NCBI GenBank assembly: GCA_946530505.1
Contig: CAMNAD010000004.1
Location: 1 to 22,230 of the forward strand
From: an uncultured Bacteroidales bacterium
GTDB lineage: Bacteria > Bacteroidota > Bacteroidia > Bacteroidales > UBA932
Direction of reading: 5' to 3'
DNA length: 22,230 bases
Made by a program: the position numbers and the translations under genes. The notes under the pieces were generated by a model. That model was not told where the DNA came from. It searched no databases and was given only the letters and a program-made list of their open reading frames with translations. Below, piece after piece: positions 13,801 through 22,230 of the stretch (its first letter is position 1; each line of letters begins with the position of its first letter).

Positions 13801-14982
13801 ATGTTCCGCAGAATCGCCATCTCGCTCGTAGTGGCCGCCGCGTTTTTAGTCGCGGCGGCCTCGTGCCAGCCTGCCTCGGACCCCGTCGACTACGAAGCGA
13901 CGGTGGTCCCCAAGAGCAGCGTCGCCGACAGTGACGACGGATTTACTTATGTTACCGTGACGGCAAAGGGCGAGTGGTCGATTGAATTGCAGTATCCTTC
14001 GGAAGGCCCCCGTGACTGGGCGGTAATGGATCCGGCCAGCGGGAATGGCAACAAGACGGATGCCCGCATACGTTACAGCCAGAACGAAGATGATGCCTCA
14101 AGAATTGTGACACTCATCCTTTTCTCCGAAGGTAAGCAGGTCCATTCCTCAGTCTTCACCCAGAACGGTCAGGCGCCCCAGCCATCCACTCCGGACGGAT
14201 ACGACACCACCATCGCAGGCTGGCTTGAACTCCCCGAAACCAAGGCCGGGGACGGATGCGTCTTCCTTCCTCACGACATGGAAGGAAAGAAGTATCTGAA
14301 CAGGGACCAAAGCGGCGTGCGCAACTGGTCATGCTATTGGTGCTACGACGAGCACGTCTCCTACTGGGTGGCATATCCGCACAATACTGCCCTAATCGGC
14401 AGGGGAGAACGCTCTAACGCCTGGGGTGTGTTCGATCCGCTGCTGCCCTACAATCTTCAGCCCAACATGGCCAACACTTATGGCGGAGGATGGACTCGGG
14501 GACACCAGATTCCTTCTGCCGACCGCTATAACGACAAGGCCAACCGCTCTACCTTTTATCCCACCAACATGACCCCGCAGGAGTATAATTTCAATGCGGG
14601 GATATGGGCGAGCCTCGAAGGGCAGATACGCTCTTATGCAGGCAGCTCCGATACAACTTATGTGGTGACCGGATGCGTGCTAGAGGGATCCAACCGCTGG
14701 AGCGGGAACAATTCCGGCTTTACTGTAAAAGTGCCTTCCGCATATTTCAAGGCAATCCTGCAGAAAAGCACCAGCACTGCTGTGGGCCGGAATGGATGGC
14801 GTGCCGCGGGGTGGTATCTGCCCCACGATGCATCGATTGCGGGCGGCAGCTACCTCGATTATGTCCTTTCCGTCGACGACCTCGAGAAGAAACTCGGTTA
14901 TGACTTGTTCGTGAATCTTCCTTCCGCCGTAGGCGCCAAACTGACTGACGAAATCGAAGCCGATTGCACCTGGGCCAAATGA
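13801..14982 (+). CDS. Lipoprotein DNA/RNA non-specific endonuclease (NucA/Serratia nuclease family)
   Basis: This 393-aa enzyme would cut DNA and RNA at the cell surface or in the periplasm. A lipoprotein signal ends at Cys22 (AASC). Residues 30-125 look like a BACON-type beta-sandwich, and residues 130-393 are the beta-beta-alpha-Me nuclease. Key residues line up with Serratia nuclease: TRGHQIPSADR with catalytic His235 and Arg233 (His89 and Arg87), NMTPQ Asn256 (Asn110), FNAGIW metal ligand Asn265 (Asn119), and Glu273 in SLE (Glu127). The aspartate of the usual DRGH motif is Thr232 here. It lies 3 bp after the OB/BACON lipoprotein gene and 25 bp before the EEP-family enzyme gene, so it is almost surely cotranscribed with both. 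Confidence in the enzyme family is high; substrate choice cannot be read. Confidence 0.92.
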   Translation: MFRRIAISLVVAAAFLVAAASCQPASDPVDYEATVVPKSSVADSDDGFTYVTVTAKGEWSIELQYPSEGPRDWAVMDPASGNGNKTDARIRYSQNEDDASRIVTLILFSEGKQVHSSVFTQNGQAPQPSTPDGYDTTIAGWLELPETKAGDGCVFLPHDMEGKKYLNRDQSGVRNWSCYWCYDEHVSYWVAYPHNTALIGRGERSNAWGVFDPLLPYNLQPNMANTYGGGWTRGHQIPSADRYNDKANRSTFYPTNMTPQEYNFNAGIWASLEGQIRSYAGSSDTTYVVTGCVLEGSNRWSGNNSGFTVKVPSAYFKAILQKSTSTAVGRNGWRAAGWYLPHDASIAGGSYLDYVLSVDDLEKKLGYDLFVNLPSAVGAKLTDEIEADCTWAK

Positions 14983-15007
14983 CAACCAGAAACAATAACC
15001 TGAAAAA

Positions 15008-16084
15008 ATGAAAAGATACATTTACATCCTGATTGCCGTCCTGCTCGTCGCAGCCCCCTGGAGGGCCGATGCGGCAAAGCACCGCAGCTACGTGATAGGA
15101 TTCTACAACCTCGAGAACCTATTCGACACCTATCACGACGAAGGCAAGAACGACTACCAGTTCCTTCCCGACGGGCAGAACCAGTGGACGGAGGCCAAAT
15201 ATGCCAAGAAACTCCACAATATGGCGACTGTCATCCGCGCCATGAAGGAAGACAACGGGGCATGGCACGCCGTGCTCGGCGTATCCGAAATCGAAAACCG
15301 CCATGTGCTGGAAGATCTCGTTTCGCAGCCCGAAATCGAAGAAGCCAACTATCAGATTGTCCACTATGACGGTCCCGACCGCCGCGGCGTGGATGTGGCC
15401 CTTTTCTACAAGCCGGAAATCTTCAAGCTGATTGCGAGCGAATCCATCCCCTTCACCTTCGAGCCTTCGCGCATCGACTGGAGCGAGTGGACACAGGAAG
15501 AGAAAGACAACTTCCGCACCCGTGACGTGCTAATGGTGCGCGGCACAATCGACGGCGAGATGTTCGCATTCTTCGTCACCCACCTCCCTTCCCGTCTTGG
15601 CGGCAAGGGCGCCGACCTGCGTCCGCGAGGAGCAGAAATCATCTATCAGCGCGCAATGGAACTCCAGAAGGAATTCCCCGGCATCAAGATAGTCGTTATG
15701 GGAGATATGAATGACAATCCCACCGACATCAGCATGACCGACTTCATGCGCGGCAAGGAAAAGATTGACGAGGTGACCGACGAGGACTTCTTCTCTCCTT
15801 TCCTCAGCATGCTCAAGGCCGGATTCAGTTCGCTCTATTATCAGGGAGGCGGCAACATCTACGACATCATCCTCGTTAACAACGCCGTCGCCAATGCTCC
15901 CAAGGGCACGTTCCAGATTCAGCCCATAGTGCAGAAGAAGTACTATGGCCGCGTATTCAGCAAGCCCTTCATGACCAACCAGAGCGGCCAGTACAAAGGT
16001 ACGCCTTTCCGCACTTTCAGTAACGGTGCGTTCGTGGGAGGCTACTCCGACCATTATCCGACATATATCGTAATCAAGAAATAA
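15008..16084 (+). CDS. Secreted endonuclease/exonuclease/phosphatase (EEP) family enzyme
   Basis: The 358-aa protein has an N-terminal signal peptide (about 1-22, cleaved near ADA-A) and no lipobox cysteine, so it is probably periplasmic or secreted. The EEP (DNase I-like) metal-dependent phosphoesterase core is complete: FYNLENLF (Asn34), SEIEN (Glu94), DRRGVDVALFY (125-134), THLPSR (His192), GDMNDNP (Asp233, Asn235) and YSDHYP (Asp348, His349). Family members include DNases, exonucleases, and nucleotide or lipid phosphatases. With a non-specific nuclease gene just upstream, trimming of oligonucleotides or phosphate release is the likeliest job, but this is inference. Its TAA overlaps the next ATG by one base (TAATG), so translation is probably coupled to that of the receptor. 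Confidence 0.9.
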   Translation: MKRYIYILIAVLLVAAPWRADAAKHRSYVIGFYNLENLFDTYHDEGKNDYQFLPDGQNQWTEAKYAKKLHNMATVIRAMKEDNGAWHAVLGVSEIENRHVLEDLVSQPEIEEANYQIVHYDGPDRRGVDVALFYKPEIFKLIASESIPFTFEPSRIDWSEWTQEEKDNFRTRDVLMVRGTIDGEMFAFFVTHLPSRLGGKGADLRPRGAEIIYQRAMELQKEFPGIKIVVMGDMNDNPTDISMTDFMRGKEKIDEVTDEDFFSPFLSMLKAGFSSLYYQGGGNIYDIILVNNAVANAPKGTFQIQPIVQKKYYGRVFSKPFMTNQSGQYKGTPFRTFSNGAFVGGYSDHYPTYIVIKK

Positions 16085-18981
16085 TGAAAAGACTGTTACT
16101 TATAGCCTTGACCCTTCTGTCAGGCATTACTTTGAGCGCACAGCCTACGGGTGGCGTGAAGGGTACGGTAATCAACCGCAACGGCCGTCAGCCCGTTGAA
16201 AATGCAAAACTGATCCTCATGCAGGGTGCTGCGCAGATTGCCACCGCCACTTCCGCCGAAGACGGAACCTTTTATATTCCCGAGCTCGAAAACGGTATGT
16301 ACACCCTGGTGATCGAGGCTCCCGAATTCCTCGAAACCCAGGTGCAGGTAACCGTGAACGACGGCTATGTGAAGAATATGTTCAATCTCTCGCTCACCGG
16401 CATTCAGAGGGTGGCGGAGGTTGATGACGATTCGTTCGCCAATTTCGACATGGACGATTCCGGATACAACGATAACCCTACCATACTCTTCGGCAGCAAC
16501 GACGTGTTCAACAACATCGCCGGATACAATTTCAGCTCCGTCCGCTTCCGCGCCCGCGGCTATGCCTCCGAGAGCCAGGATGTATATCTTGCCGGTGTCA
16601 AGATGAACGACGCCATCACTGGATACTCTCCTTTCTCTCTCTGGAGCGGCCTGAACGAAGCCATGCGTTCCAAGGAGACTACAAACGGAGCAGAAGTTTC
16701 CGACTTTGCCTTCGGCGGATACAACGGAGTCACCAACATATTCGGCAACGCCACCAACGTGCGCAAGGGCCTCCGCGGGAGCATCCTGACAAACAGCACG
16801 CTCTACCGCCTTCGCCTGATGGGGTCTTACGCTACCGGCCTCATGGACAATGGCTGGGCTCTCGCATTCAACGTGAGCGCCCGTCTCGGCGGCAACGACT
16901 GGATCGACGGTGTCTACTATCGCTCCTTCGCATACTATGCCGCGGCCGACAAGGTTTTCAATGACACGCACAAACTCGGATTCGTGTTCTTCGCCACTCC
17001 CGGTCAGCGCGGAGCGCAGAATGCATCCACCCAGGAAGTCTACGACCTTATGGGCGACAACATGTACAACTCCAACTGGGGCTACCAGAATGGCAAGGTG
17101 CGCAACGCCCGCGTCCGCAAGACCAACGAACCTATCGCGATAGTGAAGTACGATTACACTCCTTCCGACAAGTTTGGCGCGAGTGCGACCGCCCTCTACC
17201 GTTTCGGCAAGAACGGCTACACCGCCCTCGACTGGTACGATGCCCAGGACCCCCGTCCGGACTACTACCGCAACCTGCCCAGCTACTTCTACGACGACAA
17301 TCCCGACATGAACCGCAACAATGGCATCAAGTGGGGATGGGCGAATGAGGTATGGACTCATGCAGATATGTATCCTGAACTCACCCACATCAACTGGGAC
17401 CGCTTCTACTATGTCAACCGCATCCAGACCGATGCCAACGGCAAGAACCGTTCGAAGTATGTGCAGGAGGAACGCCACGTGGACCAGCAGGATCTCAACC
17501 TTGCCGGCACATTCAAGTATCGTCCTTCCGGGAGCATTACCGTGACCGGCGGTGTGAATGCCCGCATCAACAGGACTGAGTACTACAAGCAGCTGGCCGA
17601 CCTTCTCGGAGGCGATTACTTCGTGAATATCGACAACTTTGCCGAGCGTGATTTCGCAGCTACTCCCTATAAGCTTCAGAACGACCTTGATTACTACATT
17701 AAGCATGGCGCTGCCCAGACCTTGGGCAAGGGAGACAAGTACGGATATGATTACTATGCCCAGGTCCGCAATTACGGCGGATGGCTGAACGGCAAGTTCA
17801 CGGCCGGCAACTTCAGCGCAAATATCGGCGGACGCATCGGTTACGAAAGTTTCTGGCGTGAAGGCCTTATGCGCAAGGGTCTCTTCCCCGGCCTTGACAA
17901 TAATGGAAACAAGCTTGTCGTGGACGGAGTGACCGTAGAGCCTACTTACGAACACGATGGTTCTGTTGTCACGTCCTTGGGCAAGAGCAAGGTGTCATCG
18001 TTCCTCACATATGCCGGCAAGGTCGGTTTGAACTATGTTATCGGAGGCTCACAGAGGGTTTATGCCAATGTAGGCTATTTCAACGACGCCCCCAAGTTCA
18101 ACCAGGCTTTCCTCTCACCCAGGACACGTAACTCGCTTGTTGACGACTTGAAGACCGTGAAGACTTTCTCGTCCGACATCAACTGGCAGTATTCTGCAAA
18201 TGGAATCAACATCCGTACTACGGCTTACTACACCACCATCAAGGACCAGTCCAAGGTGATGAGCGCTTACGACGACCTCCAGAATGCCTTCTCCAACTTC
18301 GCCATCAACGGTATCGACCAGCGCAATGTGGGTGTTGAGCTAGGATTCAAGGTCCCTACCTACGTGGTTCCCAACCTGTCCGTGCAGGGTGTAGTTGCCG
18401 CCGGCCGTTATGTCTATACCTCAAATCCTACGATGACGCAGACTGTTGACAACAGTGCCGAAGTGGTAATGGAGAATGTAGATGTTCCTTACTGGAAGAG
18501 CACCCTTATGCCTGACGGTACTGTCAAACAGCACTATGTGCCCTCTACTCCTCAGTTTGCGGCAAGCCTCGGCTTCGCTTACAACCGCAACTATTGGTTC
18601 ATCGATGCGGATGTAGAATACTTCGGAGAGAGCTACCTCGACATGAACCCTCTCTACCGCACCGACTCCGCAGTGAACGGTCCCGACAATCAGATCACCG
18701 CCCGCGAGCTTGAGTATATGACTGAGCAGGAACGCTTCGATCCCGCCTTCCTTGTCAACTTCTCTGTAGGAAAGAGCTGGTACATCCACTACAAATACCA
18801 GCTTGGATTCTCGTTCAATGTCAAGAATCTTCTCAATAACAAGAATGTGAAGACTGGCGGTTATGAACAGACCCGAATGGTCGACAACACCGTGAGCAAG
18901 AGCCAGTATTACCGTTTCGATCCCAAGTATTTCTATATGGCCGGAACAAATTATATGTTGAACGTTTATTTCAGATTCTAA
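16084..18981 (+). CDS. TonB-dependent receptor of the nuclease operon
   Basis: A 965-aa outer-membrane receptor. The signal peptide spans about 1-19 (LSA-Q), followed by a carboxypeptidase-regulatory-like domain (23-105; GGVKGTVINRNGRQPVENA). A plug-like region follows at about 125-235 (FGSNDVFNNIAGYNFSSVRFRARGY, with GVKMND), then a barrel ending NVYFRF with terminal Phe. It is a different subfamily from the receptor at 5202-8474: the plug lacks the INAVTKSGTN block, and the barrel is shorter. It is translationally coupled to the EEP enzyme gene upstream. Four bases later comes a DUF5689-like lipoprotein gene; a receptor followed by a lipoprotein resembles SusC/SusD layout, yet the lipoprotein is not SusD. 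The imported molecule is probably a nuclease product (oligonucleotide or nucleotide), inferred from neighbours alone. Confidence 0.9.
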   Translation: MKRLLLIALTLLSGITLSAQPTGGVKGTVINRNGRQPVENAKLILMQGAAQIATATSAEDGTFYIPELENGMYTLVIEAPEFLETQVQVTVNDGYVKNMFNLSLTGIQRVAEVDDDSFANFDMDDSGYNDNPTILFGSNDVFNNIAGYNFSSVRFRARGYASESQDVYLAGVKMNDAITGYSPFSLWSGLNEAMRSKETTNGAEVSDFAFGGYNGVTNIFGNATNVRKGLRGSILTNSTLYRLRLMGSYATGLMDNGWALAFNVSARLGGNDWIDGVYYRSFAYYAAADKVFNDTHKLGFVFFATPGQRGAQNASTQEVYDLMGDNMYNSNWGYQNGKVRNARVRKTNEPIAIVKYDYTPSDKFGASATALYRFGKNGYTALDWYDAQDPRPDYYRNLPSYFYDDNPDMNRNNGIKWGWANEVWTHADMYPELTHINWDRFYYVNRIQTDANGKNRSKYVQEERHVDQQDLNLAGTFKYRPSGSITVTGGVNARINRTEYYKQLADLLGGDYFVNIDNFAERDFAATPYKLQNDLDYYIKHGAAQTLGKGDKYGYDYYAQVRNYGGWLNGKFTAGNFSANIGGRIGYESFWREGLMRKGLFPGLDNNGNKLVVDGVTVEPTYEHDGSVVTSLGKSKVSSFLTYAGKVGLNYVIGGSQRVYANVGYFNDAPKFNQAFLSPRTRNSLVDDLKTVKTFSSDINWQYSANGINIRTTAYYTTIKDQSKVMSAYDDLQNAFSNFAINGIDQRNVGVELGFKVPTYVVPNLSVQGVVAAGRYVYTSNPTMTQTVDNSAEVVMENVDVPYWKSTLMPDGTVKQHYVPSTPQFAASLGFAYNRNYWFIDADVEYFGESYLDMNPLYRTDSAVNGPDNQITARELEYMTEQERFDPAFLVNFSVGKSWYIHYKYQLGFSFNVKNLLNNKNVKTGGYEQTRMVDNTVSKSQYYRFDPKYFYMAGTNYMLNVYFRF

Positions 18982-18985
18982 GCAT

Positions 18986-20179
18986 ATGAAAAAGTTATTG
19001 TTCGCAATCGCGGCCGTAGCCGCCCTCGTTTCCTGCCAGAGTCTGAAAGAAGAATGGCAGCCTGTATTCACCTTCGGCGAAAATGCTCCGTCCGAGATGA
19101 AAATCTGGACCGAACCTGAACTCTCTCAGTATGGATATTCCGGTATAATCACCTCCATCAAGGAGATGAAGGACCAGTACAACAAGAAGACTTCCTACGA
19201 AAAGAAGAAGACATCCGGTCATACCATTCTCGATAATGTCTGGATCAAGGGTCAGGTGGTCTCCGACGACAAGTCCGGAAACCTCTACCGCGAAATCTAT
19301 ATTCAGGATGCAACCGGAGGCATCGACCTCAAACTCGGCAAGTCTTCGCTCTACAGCGACTACAAACTTGGCCAGTGGATTTATGTCAAATGCACAGACC
19401 TCTGTATCGGAGCCTATAACGGAATGCCGCAGCTTGGACTGGAACCCGACAATACCACTACCAACGAATACGAAACATCCTACATCGATTCCCAGGCAGT
19501 TATCAACAGCCACGTATTCCGTGGGGAGTACGGCACCCCGGTCAGTCCCCGTGTTGTAAGTGAAGCGGAAGTGCAGTCCAGCCTCAGCGCCGGTTTTGCG
19601 GGAGACCTCTGGGGCGTGCTTGTAACTGTGAAGGGTCTTACCTACGGCAATGAAATCTTTGCCCTCGTCTATCCTCACGGCATCCTCGGCCACAAGAAAG
19701 AGAATCCTTACAACCGTGTATTCCTGTCCGACAAGGGTACCTGGGGAATCAATACCTGGGGCATGAGCAAGGCAAAGTATGTCGAGTACATCCAGTCCGG
19801 CAACTTCGACACGGCGGAAGTTGGAAGCGGTGCCACACGCTATGGCAATATCCTTACGAAGCCCATTGACTATAAGTCACAGATGGGAAACGAGGTCATT
19901 ACCGCCTTCGGCCCGGATGCCTACATCTCTTATAAGGATATGATGATCAAGTATGCCACCGCAAACTATGTGTCGCATTACTTCAAGATGGGCTCTACCG
20001 ACATCCAGGTGCGTACCAGCGGCTATGCCAAGTTCGCCGACCAGGAGCTGGACAGCCGTATTCTCGGAGGTTCTGCCGTAGACATTACCGGTATCATTAC
20101 CATCTATGATGGATCCGCGCAGATGTCGCTGATCACCGCCCCTGACAATGCCGACAACCCTTCAGTAAAAATCAACTAA
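18986..20179 (+). CDS. DUF5689-like OB-fold lipoprotein, receptor partner
   Basis: The 397-aa product is a lipoprotein with Cys17 (LVSC). After a short linker, residues about 75-155 form an OB-fold-like unit (VWIKGQVVSDDKSGNLYREIYIQD, then LGQWIYVKC), which matches the DUF5689 pattern common in Bacteroidota. The rest, to about residue 390, is beta-rich with few recognisable motifs and ends in a second VDITGIITIYDGSAQMSLI strand pair, perhaps another OB-like half. No enzymatic motif is seen. It sits 4 bp after the TonB receptor gene and 3 bp before the peptidase gene. Its place in the operon suggests a surface lid or ligand-binding partner for the receptor. The family call is by memory of the domain pattern; the function is inferred. 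Confidence 0.8.
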   Translation: MKKLLFAIAAVAALVSCQSLKEEWQPVFTFGENAPSEMKIWTEPELSQYGYSGIITSIKEMKDQYNKKTSYEKKKTSGHTILDNVWIKGQVVSDDKSGNLYREIYIQDATGGIDLKLGKSSLYSDYKLGQWIYVKCTDLCIGAYNGMPQLGLEPDNTTTNEYETSYIDSQAVINSHVFRGEYGTPVSPRVVSEAEVQSSLSAGFAGDLWGVLVTVKGLTYGNEIFALVYPHGILGHKKENPYNRVFLSDKGTWGINTWGMSKAKYVEYIQSGNFDTAEVGSGATRYGNILTKPIDYKSQMGNEVITAFGPDAYISYKDMMIKYATANYVSHYFKMGSTDIQVRTSGYAKFADQELDSRILGGSAVDITGIITIYDGSAQMSLITAPDNADNPSVKIN

Positions 20180-20182
20180 ACC

Positions 20183-22204
20183 ATGAAACGCACGTTCCCG
20201 CTGCTTGCAGCGCTTGTTTTGCTTATGGCTTGCAATCACACCAATCCCTTCCTTCAGGAATGGGACACTCCCTACGGAATTCCTCCTTTCGACAAGATAA
20301 AAGTTTCCGACTACATCCCCGCCATCAAGGCCGGCATAGAGCAGCAGAAAGCTGAAATCGACGCCATCACCGCAAATGCCGAGGCTCCCACCTTCGAGAA
20401 CACCATAGTGCCTCTCGAACTCTCCGGAAGCATCCTCAGCAAGGTGCAGGGCGTGCTCTACAATGTGGCCGAAACCGACCGCAGCGACGCCCTCGATGCG
20501 GTTGTGGAGGAATCCATCCCCCTGCTCAGCGACCACGAGGCCGACATCTCCTTCAACAAGGCCCTCTACGAGCGCATCGCAGCCATCTGGAATGCCGATC
20601 AGAGCGCACTTACTCGCGAACAGCAGATGGTGCTCAAGAAGCATTATGAGAGCTTCGAGCGTGAGGGAATAGGCCTGCCCGAGGAGCAGCAGGCGCGTCT
20701 GCGCGAAATCAACGCGGAGATTGCCGCCAAGACCCAGAAGATAGGCAACAACATCCTCGCCGAGAGCAACGCCTTCAAGGAGAAGTTCGGATTCAGCGTC
20801 AGCGCCTATCCCGAAAAGATGACCACCACCTCCGACCGCGAACTCCGCAAGGCCTACAACGAGGCCTACACCAGCCGCGGCCATCACGGCAACGAGTACG
20901 ACAACGCCCTGCTCGTCATCGAGGTGCTGCGCCTCCGCCAGGAGAAGGCGAAACTCCTCGGATTCCCCAACTCCGCTGCCTATACCCTTGACAACAAGAT
21001 GGCGAAGACCCCTGCCACTGTCGACAACTTCCTTCGCGACATCATCAAGGCGTCCACCGCCAAGGCTCGCGAGGAGATTGCCGACATGCAGAAGGTGATG
21101 GACGAAGACATCGCCGCGGGCATCCTTCCTGCCGGATCCAAGATCGAGCCCTGGGACTGGTGGTATTATGCCGAGAAGGTGCGCAAGCTCAAGTACGACC
21201 TTGACGATGAGGAGGTGAAGCCTTACTTCCAGATGGATTCCGTGCGCAATGGTATCTTCCTCGCTGCCAAGCAGCTTTATGGCGTGAACATGGAGAAGCT
21301 CGAAGGAGTGCCTTCATACAATCCCGACTGCGTGACCACCTGGAAGGTCACTGCCGACGACGGTTCGCTGATTGGAATCTTCACTACCGACTATCTGCCC
21401 CGCGACAGCAAGCGCGGCGGCGCGTGGATGAACAACATCCGCGAGCAGTACGTGGATGCCGAAGGCAATGACGTACGTCCGATAATCGTGAACGTGGGCA
21501 ACCTCGCGGAGTACATGAACGTCGACCAGGTGCAGACCGTCTTCCACGAATTCGGCCACGCGCTGCACGGGCTCCTGACCAAGTGCCATTACCCTTCCGT
21601 GAGCGGCACCGCAGTCACCCGCGACTTCGTGGAAATGTTCAGCCAGTTCAACGAGAACTGGGCCTTCCAGCCCGAACTGCTCGCAAAGTACGCCCACAAC
21701 GACAGGAACGAGACCATCCCCGCAGCGCTCGTGGAGAAGATCAACAACTCCCTCAAGTTCAACCAGGGTTTCATGACCACCGAACTTTGCGCTGCCTCCA
21801 TCCTCGACCTCAAGTGGCACGAACTCGCCGACATCCCGGCAGACATCAACTCCACCGAGACCGCAACGGCGTTCATCGATGGCTTCGAAGAGCAGCTGGC
21901 AAAGTCCATCGGCTTGAATCCGGAGATCACATACCGCTACCGCACCACCTACTTCAACCATATCTTCTCGAGTGGCTACAACACCGGCTACTACGGCTAC
22001 CTGTGGAGCGAGGTGCTCGACAAGGATGCTTTCAGCATCTTCGAGGCTTCGCCGGAAGGGCCCTTCGACCTTGCGCTCGCGAAGAAGTTCAAGGAGACCT
22101 TCCTGGAGCGCGGCGGCAGCGAAGAACCGATGAAACTCTATGTCGAGTTCGCAGGCCGCGAGCCCGACTCGCATGCCTTCCTTGTTGGACGTGGATTGAT
22201 TTAG
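20183..22204 (+). CDS. dcp: M3-family zinc metallopeptidase lipoprotein (dipeptidyl carboxypeptidase / oligopeptidase A type)
   Basis: The 673-aa peptidase is typical in length for M3 enzymes, which trim short peptides. The zinc site is intact: HEFGH at residues 455-459 (two histidine ligands and the catalytic glutamate), then GTAVTRDFVEMFSQ with third ligand Glu484. The C-terminal block with YRYRTTYFNHIFSSGYNTGYYGYLWSE-type tyrosines, which bind substrate, is present. A lipoprotein signal ends at Cys17 (LLMAC), so the enzyme is anchored in the envelope rather than cytoplasmic as in E. coli Dcp. The ATG lies 3 bp after the DUF5689-like gene stop, so it is most likely the last or a late gene of the operon. 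It could process peptides co-imported with nucleic acid, or it may simply be a passenger. No terminator is seen before the window ends. Confidence 0.93.
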   Translation: MKRTFPLLAALVLLMACNHTNPFLQEWDTPYGIPPFDKIKVSDYIPAIKAGIEQQKAEIDAITANAEAPTFENTIVPLELSGSILSKVQGVLYNVAETDRSDALDAVVEESIPLLSDHEADISFNKALYERIAAIWNADQSALTREQQMVLKKHYESFEREGIGLPEEQQARLREINAEIAAKTQKIGNNILAESNAFKEKFGFSVSAYPEKMTTTSDRELRKAYNEAYTSRGHHGNEYDNALLVIEVLRLRQEKAKLLGFPNSAAYTLDNKMAKTPATVDNFLRDIIKASTAKAREEIADMQKVMDEDIAAGILPAGSKIEPWDWWYYAEKVRKLKYDLDDEEVKPYFQMDSVRNGIFLAAKQLYGVNMEKLEGVPSYNPDCVTTWKVTADDGSLIGIFTTDYLPRDSKRGGAWMNNIREQYVDAEGNDVRPIIVNVGNLAEYMNVDQVQTVFHEFGHALHGLLTKCHYPSVSGTAVTRDFVEMFSQFNENWAFQPELLAKYAHNDRNETIPAALVEKINNSLKFNQGFMTTELCAASILDLKWHELADIPADINSTETATAFIDGFEEQLAKSIGLNPEITYRYRTTYFNHIFSSGYNTGYYGYLWSEVLDKDAFSIFEASPEGPFDLALAKKFKETFLERGGSEEPMKLYVEFAGREPDSHAFLVGRGLI

Positions 22205-22230
22205 TATTATCATACGCAGGCAGGGGGGGG

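Noticed and set aside
16120..17955. A 611-codon open frame on the minus strand
   Set aside because: It lies wholly antisense to the TonB receptor gene, has low-complexity Val/Gly/Ala/His-rich content and no recognisable motif; it is a shadow of codon bias.
22217..22230. G-run at the right edge
   Set aside because: A short homopolymer at the sequence end is more likely a contig-end or sequencing artefact than a feature.

Overview
The window looks like a chromosomal segment from a Bacteroidota bacterium, most likely Bacteroidales. The signs are TonB-dependent receptors with N-terminal carboxypeptidase-regulatory-like domains, lipoproteins with BACON and OB-fold modules, promoters of the TTTG/TAnnTTTG type, and the absence of strong Shine-Dalgarno sites. 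Most genes are moderately GC-rich; one transposase-like gene (1521-2417) is clearly more AT-rich.

Left part (1-5080), housekeeping and methionine-related: the 3' part of miaA overlaps a fused MsrA / free-methionine-(R)-sulfoxide reductase gene. Next come a REP-associated tyrosine transposase-like (RAYT) gene on the minus strand, an L-threonine aldolase family gene, and metK on the minus strand. Two 107-bp imperfect palindromes (1434-1540 and 3656-3762) behave like REPINs mobilised by the RAYT. The first overlaps the RAYT stop codon and the second overlaps the aldolase stop codon. Separately, a 52-bp sequence with internal hairpins lies in frame inside both the MsrA fusion gene (1269-1320) and metK (4562-4613), in opposite orientation relative to translation. 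It looks like a small protein-coding insertion element. The metK leader resembles a SAM-II riboswitch.

Middle part (5200-11250): divergent from metK runs a two-gene unit. It encodes an Oar-like TonB-dependent receptor and a 900-residue surface lipoprotein (two BACON-like domains, two OB-like domains, and a tandem C-terminal repeat), ending at a strong intrinsic terminator. The next promoter's -33 box lies within that terminator's T-tract.

Right part (11270-22204): a tightly packed six-gene operon encodes an OB/BACON lipoprotein, a lipoprotein DNA/RNA non-specific nuclease, a secreted endonuclease/exonuclease/phosphatase-family enzyme, a second TonB-dependent receptor, a DUF5689-like OB-fold lipoprotein, and an M3 zinc peptidase lipoprotein. 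I infer a surface system that captures, cuts and imports nucleic acid, and perhaps its bound protein or peptide. It is organised like a polysaccharide-utilisation locus but with nucleases in place of glycosidases and no SusD. The upstream receptor/lipoprotein pair appears to be a paralogous module. No tRNA, rRNA or CRISPR array was seen, and no gap between genes exceeds 300 bp.
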